This document shows, one piece after another, positions 24,102 to 33,221 of a DNA stretch of 64,000 nt; the first letter of the stretch is position 1, and every line of letters begins with the position of its first letter. This stretch comes from Paenibacillus sp. YYML68 (GTDB lineage Bacteria; Bacillota; Bacilli; Paenibacillales; NBRC-103111): the NCBI RefSeq assembly GCF_027923405.1, contig NZ_BQYI01000001.1:428501-492500 (forward strand). Direction: 5' to 3'. The translations under genes and the position numbers were made by a program. Under the pieces are notes generated by a model. The model was not told where the DNA came from. It ran no database searches and saw only the letters and a list, made by a program, of their open reading frames with translations.

Positions 24102-25283
24102 ATGTCTAAGCACATTTTGATTTTGGGCGGAGGCTACGGCGGCTTGCTGAGCGCCTTGACCGCTCGTAAATATTTGTCGGCGGAGGAAGCGACGATTACG
24201 GTTGTGAATCGTGTTCCGTTCCACCAGATCGTTACCGAGCTGCACCGTCTTGCGGTCGGCAATCTGAAGGAGCAGGCAGTCGCGCTCCCTCTTGAGAAGC
24301 TGCTTCGCGGCAAAGATATCGATCTTCGCATCGATACGGTTGAGCGCATCGGCCTTGACGAGAAGAAGGTGCTGCTGAAGAGCGGCATTACGTACGATTA
24401 CGATATGCTCGTCGTCGCGCTCGGCAGCGAGACAGCATTCTTCGGCATTCCGGGTCTTGCGGAGAACAGCTTCACGCTGAAGTCCGTCGAGGACGCGAAT
24501 AAGATTCGCGCACACGTCGAAGCTCGCATCGTGGAATATGCGAAGACGAAGAACAAGGCAGATGCGACGTTCGTCGTAGGCGGTGGCGGCTTGACCGGCA
24601 TCGAGCTCGTCGGCGAGCTGGCTGACATGCTGCCAGGTCTGTGCCGCAAGAACGGCGTAGACTTCAACGACGTATCGCTCTACACGGTCGAGGCGGGTCC
24701 TTCGATTCTGCTCGGCTTCCCGGCTGAGCACATCGAGCGCGCGCAGACGAGCCTTGAGAAGCGCGGCGTGAAGTTCCTGACAGGTGTTGCGATTACGGAA
24801 ATGACCGAGACGACAGTATCTCTCAAGGACGGCAGCACGATCGAGACGAATACACTCGTCTGGACAGGCGGCGTTCAGGGTAATGCACTCGTCGCGAATT
24901 GCGGTATCGAGGTAAATCGCGGTCGTGCGACCGTTACCGAGTTCCTGCAATCCACATCCCACTCCGATGTGTATGTCGCTGGCGACAGCGCGGTAGTCAT
25001 GATGCCAGAGGGCGGTCGTCCGTACCCGCCGACAGCACAGCTTGCTTGGCAGATGGGTGAGACGATCGGCTACAACATGTTCGCACAGCTGAAGGGCGCT
25101 CCGATGCAGTCGTTCGCACCGGTATTCTCCGGTACGCTCGCGAGCCTCGGTCGTAAGGATGGCATCGCGACAATCGGCGCGAACCAGACTCGCCTGAAGG
25201 GTCTTCCGGCTTCGCTGATGAAGGAAGCGAGCAACGTTCGCTACCTGTCACACATTAACGGACTGTTCGCACTCGCGTACTAA
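24102..25283 (+). CDS. ndh: Type II NADH:quinone dehydrogenase
   Basis: 393 residues. Single-subunit flavoprotein that passes electrons from NADH to menaquinone without proton pumping; peripheral to the inner membrane face. FAD-binding ILILGGGYGGLLSA at the N-terminus, NAD-binding FVVGGGGLTGIELVGEL at ~155, second FAD motif DVYVAGDSAVVM, and the quinone-site PPTAQLAWQMGE region. The ATG at 24102 has GGAGG 8 bases upstream; the ATG at 24096 is only 2 bases away from it. Closest in layout to B. subtilis yjlC-yjlD(ndh). Confidence 0.93.
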   Translation: MSKHILILGGGYGGLLSALTARKYLSAEEATITVVNRVPFHQIVTELHRLAVGNLKEQAVALPLEKLLRGKDIDLRIDTVERIGLDEKKVLLKSGITYDYDMLVVALGSETAFFGIPGLAENSFTLKSVEDANKIRAHVEARIVEYAKTKNKADATFVVGGGGLTGIELVGELADMLPGLCRKNGVDFNDVSLYTVEAGPSILLGFPAEHIERAQTSLEKRGVKFLTGVAITEMTETTVSLKDGSTIETNTLVWTGGVQGNALVANCGIEVNRGRATVTEFLQSTSHSDVYVAGDSAVVMMPEGGRPYPPTAQLAWQMGETIGYNMFAQLKGAPMQSFAPVFSGTLASLGRKDGIATIGANQTRLKGLPASLMKEASNVRYLSHINGLFALAY

Positions 25284-25307
25284 TTTCATCAATAGCTCCT
25301 ATATATG

Positions 25308-25346
25308 CAGGGCTTGTTCACTCCTAAGAGCGGACAAGCCCTGTTT
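25308..25346 (+). terminator. Terminator of yjlC-ndh
   Basis: Perfect 10-bp stem CAGGGCTTGT / ACAAGCCCTG followed by TTT. Confidence 0.85.
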
Positions 25347-25377
25347 GGCTATAATGAAACTCCCCGCGTTTCATACG

Positions 25378-25508
25378 TTGACAGCCCCTAAGGAGCGTGT
25401 TACGGTAAACTATACCGAAGCATCTTCACCTCATTCGAGGCTTGCCAGAACAGAACCCGAGCGAGCTCGGAGCCTGTTCGTTCACTCCAGTGCGGAGTGC
25501 TTTTTTTT
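25378..25508 (+). promoter_or_regulatory. Leader region with tandem hairpins and terminator upstream of the bmrCD-like genes
   Basis: TTGACA at 25378-25383 is a good -35; the matching -10 is weak (TACGGT, 17-bp spacing). The downstream RNA would form a strong hairpin (25448-25479: GAACAG, then CCGAGC, paired with GCTCGG and CTGTTC). An intrinsic terminator follows (25483-25508: CACTCC / GGAGTG then C and eight T), 55 bases before the first gene. In B. subtilis the bmrCD genes are preceded by the bmrB attenuator, so this is a plausible drug-responsive attenuator. No convincing leader peptide is visible. Confidence 0.5.
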
Positions 25509-25562
25509 GCCCATGTACCGATTCAGAACCTACTGTCGGAGACGAACGAGAGGAGAGAATAT

Positions 25563-27485
25563 ATGTTCGCTGTGTTGCGTAAGATGAGCTGGTACTTCAA
25601 GCTCGAATGGAGACGGTACGCGATCGCCATCGCGATGCTGTTCCTCGTAGGGTGGATGGAGATCGTACCGCCGATGCTCGTCGGACAGTCGATCGATGCG
25701 ATCGCCATTGGCTCGTTCAGCTGGGAGAAGATCTGGCACACCTTGCTGCTGCTCGCCGTCATTACGATCGTGTCCTATGCGGGCAACTACGTCTGGGGTC
25801 GCCAAATATTCGGCGGCTCGTTCGTCGTCGAGCGGCTGCTGCGCCGCCGCTTCATGGGCCATCTGTTGAAGATGACCCCAACCTTCTACGAGCGCAATCG
25901 GACCGGTGATCTAATGGCCCGTGCGACGAACGATCTGCAGGCGATCGGCACGACGGCCGGCTTCGGCATGGTGACGCTGCTCGATTCGACGCTGTGGATG
26001 GCGATGATACTCGCGACGATGACGATCATGATCAGCTGGAAGCTGACGCTCGTCTCGATCTTGCCGTTGCCGATTATGGCCGTGCTCGTCAGCCTGTATG
26101 GCAACTGGATACATAAGCGGTTCATGGCGGCGCAGGATGCGTTCGGCGATATGAACGAGGGGGTGCTCGAGACGGTATCCGGTATTCGCGTCATTCGCGC
26201 CTACAAGCAGGAGCGAGCAGCCGAGCAGCGGTTCGCGGATGTGACGCAGGACGTGCTGGATAAAAATCTCGCCGTCGTCCGCGTCGAAGCGCTGTTCGAG
26301 CCGACGATTAAGATCATGGTCGGAGCCAGCTACCTGCTCGGTCTCGGCTACGGCGCCTACCTCGTCTACCTGAACGAGCTGACCATCGGCGACCTCGTCG
26401 CCTTCAACGTCTACCTCGGTATGCTCATCTGGCCGATGTTCGCGATCGGCGAGCTGATCAACATTATGCAGCGGGGCAACGCCTCGATCGATCGGGTGAA
26501 CGAGACGCTCAGCTATGAGCCGGATGTGCCGGAGGTGCCTAGTGTGCGTGATGTGCCGAATGTACCGAATGTACCGAATGTACCGGACATTGTGAACCCG
26601 AGCCGTGGGGCTGCTTCGTCCGCAGTACAGAGCCCGCAAGGCCGCCAAGGGGAGCACGAAGCTCATGTACAACAGGAAGTGACAGTGAGGAAGTCCGCTG
26701 CCGCTCAGCCGCAGCTGCGCCCAGAGCGGATCGAATTCCGCCATGTGACGTTCCGCTACCCGACCTCAGCGGTCGACAACCTGATTGACGTATCGTTCAC
26801 CGTAGAGGCCGGGCAGACGCTCGGACTCGTCGGACGTACGGGCAGCGGCAAGTCGACGATGCTTCGCCAGCTGCTGCGGGAATATCCGCCTGGTGACGGC
26901 TCGATTCTCATCTCGGGTATACCACTTACGGCCATCGATACGGATACGCTCAAGTCGTGGTACGGCTACGTGCCGCAGACGCACTTCCTATTCTCGCGCA
27001 CCATCCACCGCAACCTCATGTTCGCACACGAAGAGGCGACGGAGGCGGAGCTGCAGGAGGCGGTCGAAGCGTCCGCGCTGCGCAAGGATCTGGACTTCCT
27101 GCCGGAAGGACTGGAGACGCTCGTCGGGGAGAAGGGCGTGGCGCTGTCCGGCGGTCAGAAGCAGCGCGTCGCGATCGCTCGTGCGCTGCTCGGCAATCCT
27201 CAGATTCTGATGCTCGACGATTCATTATCGGCGGTGGACGCCCGTACGGAGGCGGAGATCATTGCGAACCTTCGCCGTGCGCGGCAAGGCAAGACGACGA
27301 TCATTGCGACGCACCGGCTGTCTGCCGTTCAGCATGCCGATCTCATTCTCGTGCTGGATGAGGGCCGAATAATCGAGCGGGGTACGCACGAGCAGCTAAT
27401 GGAGCTGGGGGGCTGGTACTGCGAGCAATATATTCACCAGCAGGCGGCAGCGTCTGCGACGCAAGCGGAAGGCGGTGAACAGTAG
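25563..27485 (+). CDS. bmrC: Heterodimeric ABC multidrug exporter subunit, BmrC/YheI-like
   Basis: 640 residues from the ATG with GAGAGGAGAG 5 bases upstream. N-terminal exporter membrane domain (six helices, ~15-310), then an unusually long low-complexity linker (~320-385, with VPNVPNVPNVPD repeats and a Gln/Ala-rich segment), then the nucleotide-binding domain. Walker A GRTGSGKST at ~425, signature LSGGQKQRVAIARAL at ~530, Walker B LMLDDSLSAVD. The catalytic Glu is Asp, the mark of the degenerate site in BmrC-type partners. Pairs with the next gene, 3 bp downstream. B. subtilis BmrCD exports drugs and dyes. Confidence 0.88.
   Translation: MFAVLRKMSWYFKLEWRRYAIAIAMLFLVGWMEIVPPMLVGQSIDAIAIGSFSWEKIWHTLLLLAVITIVSYAGNYVWGRQIFGGSFVVERLLRRRFMGHLLKMTPTFYERNRTGDLMARATNDLQAIGTTAGFGMVTLLDSTLWMAMILATMTIMISWKLTLVSILPLPIMAVLVSLYGNWIHKRFMAAQDAFGDMNEGVLETVSGIRVIRAYKQERAAEQRFADVTQDVLDKNLAVVRVEALFEPTIKIMVGASYLLGLGYGAYLVYLNELTIGDLVAFNVYLGMLIWPMFAIGELINIMQRGNASIDRVNETLSYEPDVPEVPSVRDVPNVPNVPNVPDIVNPSRGAASSAVQSPQGRQGEHEAHVQQEVTVRKSAAAQPQLRPERIEFRHVTFRYPTSAVDNLIDVSFTVEAGQTLGLVGRTGSGKSTMLRQLLREYPPGDGSILISGIPLTAIDTDTLKSWYGYVPQTHFLFSRTIHRNLMFAHEEATEAELQEAVEASALRKDLDFLPEGLETLVGEKGVALSGGQKQRVAIARALLGNPQILMLDDSLSAVDARTEAEIIANLRRARQGKTTIIATHRLSAVQHADLILVLDEGRIIERGTHEQLMELGGWYCEQYIHQQAAASATQAEGGEQ
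26553..26588 (+). repeat. 9-bp tandem repeat in the bmrC linker
   Basis: Four units of GTRCCGAAT (last one partial) encode the VPN repeats. On the minus strand the unit is CGGTACATT, similar to the CGATGCACT units at 29763-29789. Confidence 0.8.
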
Positions 27486-27488
27486 CAT

Positions 27489-29585
27489 ATGTCTATGGAT
27501 TGGGACAATGACGACCTTGAGCTCGACCAGACGGAGCCGGTCAGCAAGGCGAAGACGATCAAGCGGCTGCTCGGCTACGCGCTGCAATTCAAGACGCAGC
27601 TCGTGCTGGCGCTCCTGATGCTTACAGTCGCGGTCGGTACGGACCTTGCTGGTCCGCTCGTGGCGAAGCGAATGATCGATGTGCATATATCCGGCATCGA
27701 GAAGCCTTGGTTCGAGACGGCCGAGGAGGGGCCTTACACGGCTGCTTATAGCGGCAAGCTGTATAAGCGGGACGATCACTTCGGCGAAGGTGAGGCTCGC
27801 GGGGCCGAGGTCCGGGTGCTGCAGGCGGGCACCGGGTATTACTTCATCCCTCAGCCGATTGCGCTAGAGGGCGAGCGGACATGGAGTGAGACGGACCGCT
27901 CGCTCACGATTAAGAGAGGCGATCAGTCCGCGAGCTATCCGGCGGCGGAGCTGAGCCGCGAGGAGCTGTTCCGCTTCTTCCGTCCGGAGCTTGGCGGTCT
28001 CTTGCAGCTGTGCTGGTTCTACTTCGGCCTGCTCATCATCTCGGCGGGCTTCACCTATGCGCAGCGCTATTACTTGCAGGCGTCGGCGAATCGGGTCATC
28101 CGCCGCATGCGGACCGATGTGTTCGGTCAGATGAATCGGCTGCCGATCCGTTATTTCGACAACCTGCCAGCGGGGAAGGTCGTCTCGCGGATCACGAACG
28201 ACACGGAGTCGATTCGCGAGCTGTATGTGACGGTGCTGGCGAACTTTTTTACCGGGACGATTCACATTATTGGGATATTCATTGCCTTATTCCTGCTCGA
28301 TGCGAAGCTGGGGGCCATCTGTCTGTTCATCGTGCCGGTGCTCGTGATCTGGATCTACGTGTACGGGCGCGTCGCGAAGCGCTACAATCGGGTCATTCGC
28401 TCGACAGTCAGCGAAATTAACGGCACGGTGAATGAGTCGATTCAAGGGATGCCGGTCATTCAGGCGTTCCGCAAGGAGAAGCGCATCGCCGAGGAGTTCG
28501 AGGTGGCCAATACGAGGCTGTACACGTTCCAGAACAAGCTGCTCAGCCTGAACTCGCTGACTGGCTGGAATCTGCTCAGCGTCGTCCGGAACATGGCGCT
28601 CGTCGCCTTGATCTGGTATTTCGGTGGAATGTCCAATACGGGACCTGTAGGCGCGATCTCGCTCGGAGTGCTGTACGCCTTCGTCGATTACTTGAACCGC
28701 TTGTTCACGCCGATCGTGAACATCGTCAACCAGCTGCCGAACCTCGAGACGGCACTCGTCTCGGCGGAGCGCGTATTCAAGCTGCTCGATGAAGAAGGCG
28801 AGGACGTCTCGGACGAGAGCATGGCCAGATACCGCGGACATGTGAAATTCGACAACGTATGGTTCTCTTATAAGGAAGGAGAGCCCGTGCTGAAGGGCAT
28901 TACGCTGGAGGCGAAGCCGGGCGAGACGGTCGCGCTCGTCGGTCATACCGGCTCGGGCAAGAGCTCGATCCTGAACCTGCTGTTCCGCTTCTACGAGCCG
29001 GACAGCGGCTCGATTACGATCGACGGTCGCGACACGGGCAGCATGCCGCGTCAGGCGATGCGCGAGCATATGGGCATCGTGCTGCAGGACCCGTTCCTGT
29101 TCAGCGGCACGATCGCCTCGAACGTATCGCTCGATGACCCGGCGGTGACGCGCGAGCGGGTGGAGCAAGCGCTAGCGGACGTCGGCGGCGATCGGCTCCT
29201 GAAGCAGCTGCCGCGCGGCCTCGATGAGCCGGTCATCGAGAAGGGCAGCACGCTGTCGGCCGGACAGCGGCAGCTCATCTCGTTCGCCCGGGCGCTGGCG
29301 TTCGACCCGGCCATCCTCATCCTCGATGAGGCGACCTCGAACATCGACACGGAGACCGAGTCGCTCATCCAGGAGGCGCTCGAGGTCGTGAAGCAGGGGC
29401 GCACGACCTTCGTCATTGCGCATCGTCTGTCGACGGTGAAGAAGGCCGACCAGATTCTCGTCCTCGACCGCGGCCGCATCGTCGAGCGCGGCGACCACGA
29501 GTCGTTGCTGCAGCTCGGCGGACGCTATTACCAGCTGTACAAGATGCAGCAGGGCGAGACGGTGCAGCCTGCTGCTGTCACCTAA
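27489..29585 (+). CDS. bmrD: Heterodimeric ABC multidrug exporter subunit, BmrD/YheH-like
   Basis: 698 residues. Shares the distinctive YheH architecture: helix 1, then a long extracytoplasmic insert (GIEKPWFETAEEGPYTAAYS onward, ~75-165) before helix 2, then four more helices, and an NBD with Walker A GHTGSGKSS (~488), signature LSAGQRQLISFARAL (~588), Walker B ILILDEATSNID with the catalytic Glu, and the switch His in VIAHRLS. It supplies the Walker A/B of the consensus site, complementing BmrC. Translationally close (3-bp gap) and followed by a strong terminator. Confidence 0.9.
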   Translation: MSMDWDNDDLELDQTEPVSKAKTIKRLLGYALQFKTQLVLALLMLTVAVGTDLAGPLVAKRMIDVHISGIEKPWFETAEEGPYTAAYSGKLYKRDDHFGEGEARGAEVRVLQAGTGYYFIPQPIALEGERTWSETDRSLTIKRGDQSASYPAAELSREELFRFFRPELGGLLQLCWFYFGLLIISAGFTYAQRYYLQASANRVIRRMRTDVFGQMNRLPIRYFDNLPAGKVVSRITNDTESIRELYVTVLANFFTGTIHIIGIFIALFLLDAKLGAICLFIVPVLVIWIYVYGRVAKRYNRVIRSTVSEINGTVNESIQGMPVIQAFRKEKRIAEEFEVANTRLYTFQNKLLSLNSLTGWNLLSVVRNMALVALIWYFGGMSNTGPVGAISLGVLYAFVDYLNRLFTPIVNIVNQLPNLETALVSAERVFKLLDEEGEDVSDESMARYRGHVKFDNVWFSYKEGEPVLKGITLEAKPGETVALVGHTGSGKSSILNLLFRFYEPDSGSITIDGRDTGSMPRQAMREHMGIVLQDPFLFSGTIASNVSLDDPAVTRERVEQALADVGGDRLLKQLPRGLDEPVIEKGSTLSAGQRQLISFARALAFDPAILILDEATSNIDTETESLIQEALEVVKQGRTTFVIAHRLSTVKKADQILVLDRGRIVERGDHESLLQLGGRYYQLYKMQQGETVQPAAVT

Positions 29586-29629
29586 GCGTCGATCCTGTAG
29601 CCAGCATACATTGCCTATATGCACGCCTG

Positions 29630-29663
29630 CGCCTTCCGTCTACGCGACGGGAGGCGTTTTTTT
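29630..29663 (+). terminator. Terminator of the bmrCD-like operon
   Basis: CGCCTTCCGTC / GACGGGAGGCG stem (one mismatch) around TACGC, followed by seven T. Confidence 0.88.
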
Positions 29664-29762
29664 GTCCACTGACGGAGAATGGTGGACCGACCACCACGGA
29701 GCGCAACACGCGCATCAGATTCGCGAACGTTGGACATGCGGCTTAGCTTCCTGGGCCACGCT

Positions 29763-29789
29763 CGATACACCCGATGCACTCGATGCACT
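29763..29789 (+). repeat. Three 9-bp tandem units in an intergenic region
   Basis: CGATACACC, CGATGCACT, CGATGCACT in tandem, between the bmrCD terminator and the DUF4363 gene. Same CGRTRCAYY pattern as the minus strand of the bmrC linker repeat. Nothing else is recognisable in 29664-29885. Confidence 0.55.
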
Positions 29790-29885
29790 CCACGCATAAA
29801 GCATGCCGCATTCTGCCAAACTAAAGATTGCCATTCAGAGGCTCGACAGGAGCTGGCAGCCAAGCAGAAGCGAGGTGGGGTACAG

Positions 29886-30260
29886 ATGCGCAATTCCTTC
29901 ATCACCGGCATGCTCGTCGGAATCGTGCTGCTGTTCTTCATCGGTTACTTTACCGCGGTTAACATCGCCATGAAGTCAGGTAAGGGAACGGAGCAGCAGC
30001 TGCACCACATCATGCAGGCGGCCCGGGAGGAGCGCTGGCAGGAGGCGCAAGTCTATGTGAAGCAGGCGCTGGGCAACTGGAACGGGCTGCAATATTTGCT
30101 GATGCTCAACTTTTCTTCAGAGGATTATGATGAATTCGAGGAGAAGCTGCATGCGCTGGAGCAGGCGGTGGAGCTGCAGGATAAGCGAGAGACGCTGATG
30201 ACAGGCGGGGCGGCGCTGTATCACTGGAATAAGATGGTCCGTATTATACCGGGTCCGTAG
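29886..30260 (+). CDS. DUF4363 family membrane protein
   Basis: 124 residues from the ATG after GAGGTGGGG. One N-terminal membrane helix (ITGMLVGIVLLFFIGYFTAV, ~6-25) then a helical extracytoplasmic domain (~35-110) with the pattern of DUF4363 proteins. Function unknown. It is 12 bp from a DUF421 gene, a frequent pairing in spore-forming Bacillota, so the two probably work together. Upstream in-frame codons (29679 on) overlap terminator and repeat DNA and are not part of the gene. Confidence 0.72.
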   Translation: MRNSFITGMLVGIVLLFFIGYFTAVNIAMKSGKGTEQQLHHIMQAAREERWQEAQVYVKQALGNWNGLQYLLMLNFSSEDYDEFEEKLHALEQAVELQDKRETLMTGGAALYHWNKMVRIIPGP

Positions 30261-30272
30261 GAGGGTTGCGCT

Positions 30273-30974
30273 ATGCTGGAGCTGGCGATGTACGGCTTAC
30301 GCTGCATTGTCATGCTGCTCATCACATGGGCGGCTATACGGCTGCTAGGTAAAAAGACGATCGCCCAGATGAGCGCCTTCGAGCTCGCAGGCCTCATGCT
30401 GCTGACGACGGTAGCGGCGCAGCCGCTGGTCGTCAAGGTGGCCTCGAAGGCGGCGGTCGGCGTGCTGAGCATCGGGGTGTTCGTCATGCTGATAGGCTAC
30501 TTGTCGCTCAACCGCTTCTTCTACAACCTCGATGCGAAGCCCGAGCTTATTATTGTGAACGGAGACATCGACCATCGGGCGCTACGCAAAAACCAGATCA
30601 ACCTCCCCTTCTTCCTCTCCATGCTGAGGGAAAAAGGCTACGGCTGCGTCTCCGACATCGAATACGCGATTCTGGAGCCGAACGGAACGCTGTCGGTCTT
30701 CCCTAAGGCCACGAAGCGTCCGGTCACAACAGCCGACCTCGAGCTGCAGCCGTCGAAGACGTGCCTCGCGCTTGCGCTGATCATCGACGGTGTCGTGCAG
30801 CAGCAGCAGCTGGACTCGGTCGGCTTGACCGAGCAATGGCTCGAGCAGCAATGCCAGCGCATCGGCGTGCAGCGGCTCGACGATATATTCCTAGCAGAGC
30901 TGATGGGGGACGGGCGGCTGCATGTGTCGGTCTATCAGACGAACGTGCCGGAGAGCTCGATTCAGCTTCAGTAG
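30273..30974 (+). CDS. DUF421 family membrane protein (YetF/YkjA-like)
   Basis: 233 residues. Three membrane helices near the N-terminus (~5-80; LGKKTIAQMSAFELAGLMLL is the conserved DUF421 segment) are followed by two cytosolic alpha/beta modules, the first containing NGDIDHRALRKNQINLPFFL and the conserved-type E..G.LSVFP. Related spore-membrane proteins in Bacillus are linked to germination and spore resistance; the role here is not known. Ribosome binding site TAGGAGGG. Second gene of the DUF4363-DUF421 unit. Confidence 0.85.
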   Translation: MLELAMYGLRCIVMLLITWAAIRLLGKKTIAQMSAFELAGLMLLTTVAAQPLVVKVASKAAVGVLSIGVFVMLIGYLSLNRFFYNLDAKPELIIVNGDIDHRALRKNQINLPFFLSMLREKGYGCVSDIEYAILEPNGTLSVFPKATKRPVTTADLELQPSKTCLALALIIDGVVQQQQLDSVGLTEQWLEQQCQRIGVQRLDDIFLAELMGDGRLHVSVYQTNVPESSIQLQ

Positions 30975-31127
30975 ACGAGCTGGAGTAGCCGACCGCGGCC
31001 ACGGTCGCAAGCAGCAGCGCCACATACACCGAGACATAGCGTGCCTTCGAGGTCAGTCAGAGGAGGCAACTGGCGACGATTAACCATCGTTCAGCAGGGC
31101 TGGGGAGGCCGGGAGCCGGGCCGTCAG

Positions 31128-31400
31128 TCAGCTAAGCCCATCCCCCAGCGCCTGCTCCTGTACGGCGAACGGGAAGGCCGTATCGCACTGCGGACAGTAG
31201 CCGTAATGCACGCATTGCTGCTGCTCCATGTCGGCGTAGCCGTTCGTCAGCTTCAGGTCGTCCATCGATCGATAGGGAGAATACGGTCCGTAATAATCGC
31301 TTAGCTTCCCCTGATCCAGCGCAGATCCTTGGCAGCTCGGGCATGAGGCAGACACGCTTTCCATACCGTTGCAGACGCTGCATAGAGTCGGGTACGTCAT
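31128..31400 (-). CDS. Small zinc-ribbon-like hypothetical protein
   Basis: 90 residues from the ATG with GGAGGTG 6 bases upstream (an earlier in-frame ATG lacks a site). Three Cys pairs (CSVC, CPSC, and a later C-HYGYCPQC) indicate one or two zinc ribbons. No family assigned. Monocistronic, divergent from the HD-GYP gene. Confidence 0.6.
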   Translation of the reverse strand: MTYPTLCSVCNGMESVSASCPSCQGSALDQGKLSDYYGPYSPYRSMDDLKLTNGYADMEQQQCVHYGYCPQCDTAFPFAVQEQALGDGLS

Positions 31401-31528
31401 GATGAACACCTCCGCGTTTAGCATGCCCAATCACATCGTTTTACCTAGGCTAATCTGTATTCTCTGTGATAAGATAGAGGTAATAATGTACAACACTACC
31501 ACTATTGCGGATAAAGGGGAACACAACG

Positions 31529-32977
31529 ATGAGGCTTCGCCGCCTGGCCGCCACAGCGGCTGCTATACTTCTGCCCTATGGGGGCTATGAATGGCTGCGG
31601 AACCAACCGGAGCTCGATCTCTATGTTGAAATGCCGCACGGACATTTTTATGTGGTGACGGCCGTTTCGTTCCTGGCGCTGCTGATTGCCGTCGTTGTCG
31701 GCATCGTAGGAAGCCGGTTGCGCAATCTGCAGGTGTGCTTCTTGTCACTGGCCTTCATTTCCATGGCTGAGGTGTTCATGGTTCATGGACTGTCGACGCC
31801 GAATTTGATCTTGCATGCGACCCACTTGCCGGGGGTAGCTTCCCAGATGAGCGTTCTGCTAGCTTCCTTATGGCTGTGGCTGTCTGCGCTGTCCTCGAAT
31901 CATCCGATCGTTCGTTACATATCCGGCTTCCAGCAGAAGCTGACGATCGGCTGGACCTTAGCTCTGGCCGTCGCTGGCGTATATTTCATGCTGCATCCGC
32001 ACGCCGTAGATTTCATTCCGCTGACGGTGCGTCCGCTGAATTATTCTTTGGTCATGTTGACCGTTTTATTTAACTTATGGGCGATTTACCGCTATTATCG
32101 GTCTTATTTATATTCCAGATTTCCGCTGCAGCTTGCGATCATCTTGAGCTCAGGCTGGCTGATTGTGGCGCAATTCATCATCATTACCGGACAGTCGTGG
32201 CGTTTGAGCTGGTGGTCGTATCATTTTCTACTGCTAGGCTCTATGCTGGTGATGATTGCAGGTCTCATTCGTCAATATACAGCGAAGCGTTCATTCACGG
32301 CCGCACTCAGGGCGCTGTTCATTACAGATCCGGTAGAGCGTATTACGAGCAACATCTCACCCAGCATTCAGGCGCTCATGGCGGCTACGGAGCAGAAGGA
32401 CATGTACACCGCCGGTCATAACTTTCGTGTGACCCGGTACGCGTTGATGCTGGCAGAGGAGCTGCAGCTCGGTCCGGCCCAGCTGCGGGCGCTAGCTCAA
32501 GGGACCATTATTCATGACGTTGGCAAAATCAGAACACCAGACTCCATCCTCAACAAGCCCGGTATGCTCACACCTGAGGAACGGAGAATCATCGAGCTTC
32601 ATCCGATTCATGGCTTCGATATGTGCAAGGGTCTCGGCTTCATGAAGGAGGAGCTCGAAATTATTCGATACCACCATGAGTGCTGGGATGGGACAGGCTA
32701 TCCCGATCAGCTGAAGGGGGAGTCGATTCCACTCATGGCGCGAATCGTAGCTGTTGCCGACGTGTACGATGCGCTGACCTCGGAGCGCGCATATCGGGCC
32801 GCCATGCCTCATGCGGAAGCAATGAGCTTCATTGCGGCGCGCAGCGGCAGCCAGTTCGATCCTGTATGTGTGAAGGCGTGGGTGCGCCTGTGCGAGCGTC
32901 AACCGCTCGGGACGGAGGACAGCATGAGAGCCGCATGCAACGAAGCGGCAGCGACTGTTTCTTCAGCCGCAACTTAA
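31529..32977 (+). CDS. Membrane HD-GYP domain protein, probable cyclic-di-GMP phosphodiesterase
   Basis: 482 residues. The N-terminal ~260 residues carry about eight membrane helices resembling a sensory module; the C-terminal ~190 form an HD-GYP domain. Metal and catalytic motifs are visible: HDVGKIRTPDSIL, HPIHGFDMC, HHECWDGTGYPDQLKGESIP and ARIVAVADVYDALTSERAYR. HD-GYP proteins hydrolyse c-di-GMP (or related dinucleotides). The ATG at 31529 has AAAGGGGA at 8 bases; the TTG at 31505 does not. No obvious operon partner. Confidence 0.87.
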   Translation: MRLRRLAATAAAILLPYGGYEWLRNQPELDLYVEMPHGHFYVVTAVSFLALLIAVVVGIVGSRLRNLQVCFLSLAFISMAEVFMVHGLSTPNLILHATHLPGVASQMSVLLASLWLWLSALSSNHPIVRYISGFQQKLTIGWTLALAVAGVYFMLHPHAVDFIPLTVRPLNYSLVMLTVLFNLWAIYRYYRSYLYSRFPLQLAIILSSGWLIVAQFIIITGQSWRLSWWSYHFLLLGSMLVMIAGLIRQYTAKRSFTAALRALFITDPVERITSNISPSIQALMAATEQKDMYTAGHNFRVTRYALMLAEELQLGPAQLRALAQGTIIHDVGKIRTPDSILNKPGMLTPEERRIIELHPIHGFDMCKGLGFMKEELEIIRYHHECWDGTGYPDQLKGESIPLMARIVAVADVYDALTSERAYRAAMPHAEAMSFIAARSGSQFDPVCVKAWVRLCERQPLGTEDSMRAACNEAAATVSSAAT

Positions 32978-33005
32978 GCTAGGTTATCGGAACGTGGAAC
33001 CACCT

Positions 33006-33061
33006 AACGAAGCAGCCCCTGCAAGCTTGTCGTGTGACGAGCTAGTAGGGGCTGCTTCGTT
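33006..33061. terminator. Long perfect inverted repeat, probable bidirectional terminator
   Basis: 15-bp perfect arms AACGAAGCAGCCCCT / AGGGGCTGCTTCGTT around a 26-base loop, between the HD-GYP gene and the convergent siderophore permease genes. No T run. Confidence 0.5.
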
Positions 33062-33221
33062 GCGATGTGCGATTGCTGGCGGAATCGTACGAATGATGAC
33101 AGTGCAAGACGTGGACATTGTCGAAAAAACGCTCCACGTGGAACAATTTGATACTTCTTGTACCTCTTGCAGCTACCATGTCACAGGTGTGCCAGCAGCT
33201 ACATGCGTACCCGAGTACTCG

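Noticed and set aside
23679..24962. 427-residue minus-strand open frame opposite yjlC-ndh
   Set aside because: Mirror frame of two well-identified plus-strand genes; Arg/Leu/His-rich shadow composition and no ribosome binding site.
25400..25562. T-box riboswitch upstream of the exporter genes
   Set aside because: No AGGGTGGNACCGCG-type motif; only simple hairpins and a terminator are present.
25345..25587. 80-residue open frame spanning the bmrC leader
   Set aside because: Runs through the intrinsic terminator and the bmrC ribosome binding site, with no own start signal; not accepted as a leader peptide.
26520..26600. Possible CRISPR-like repeat array
   Set aside because: Units are 9 bp, contiguous and in frame inside a protein linker; no spacers and no cas genes.
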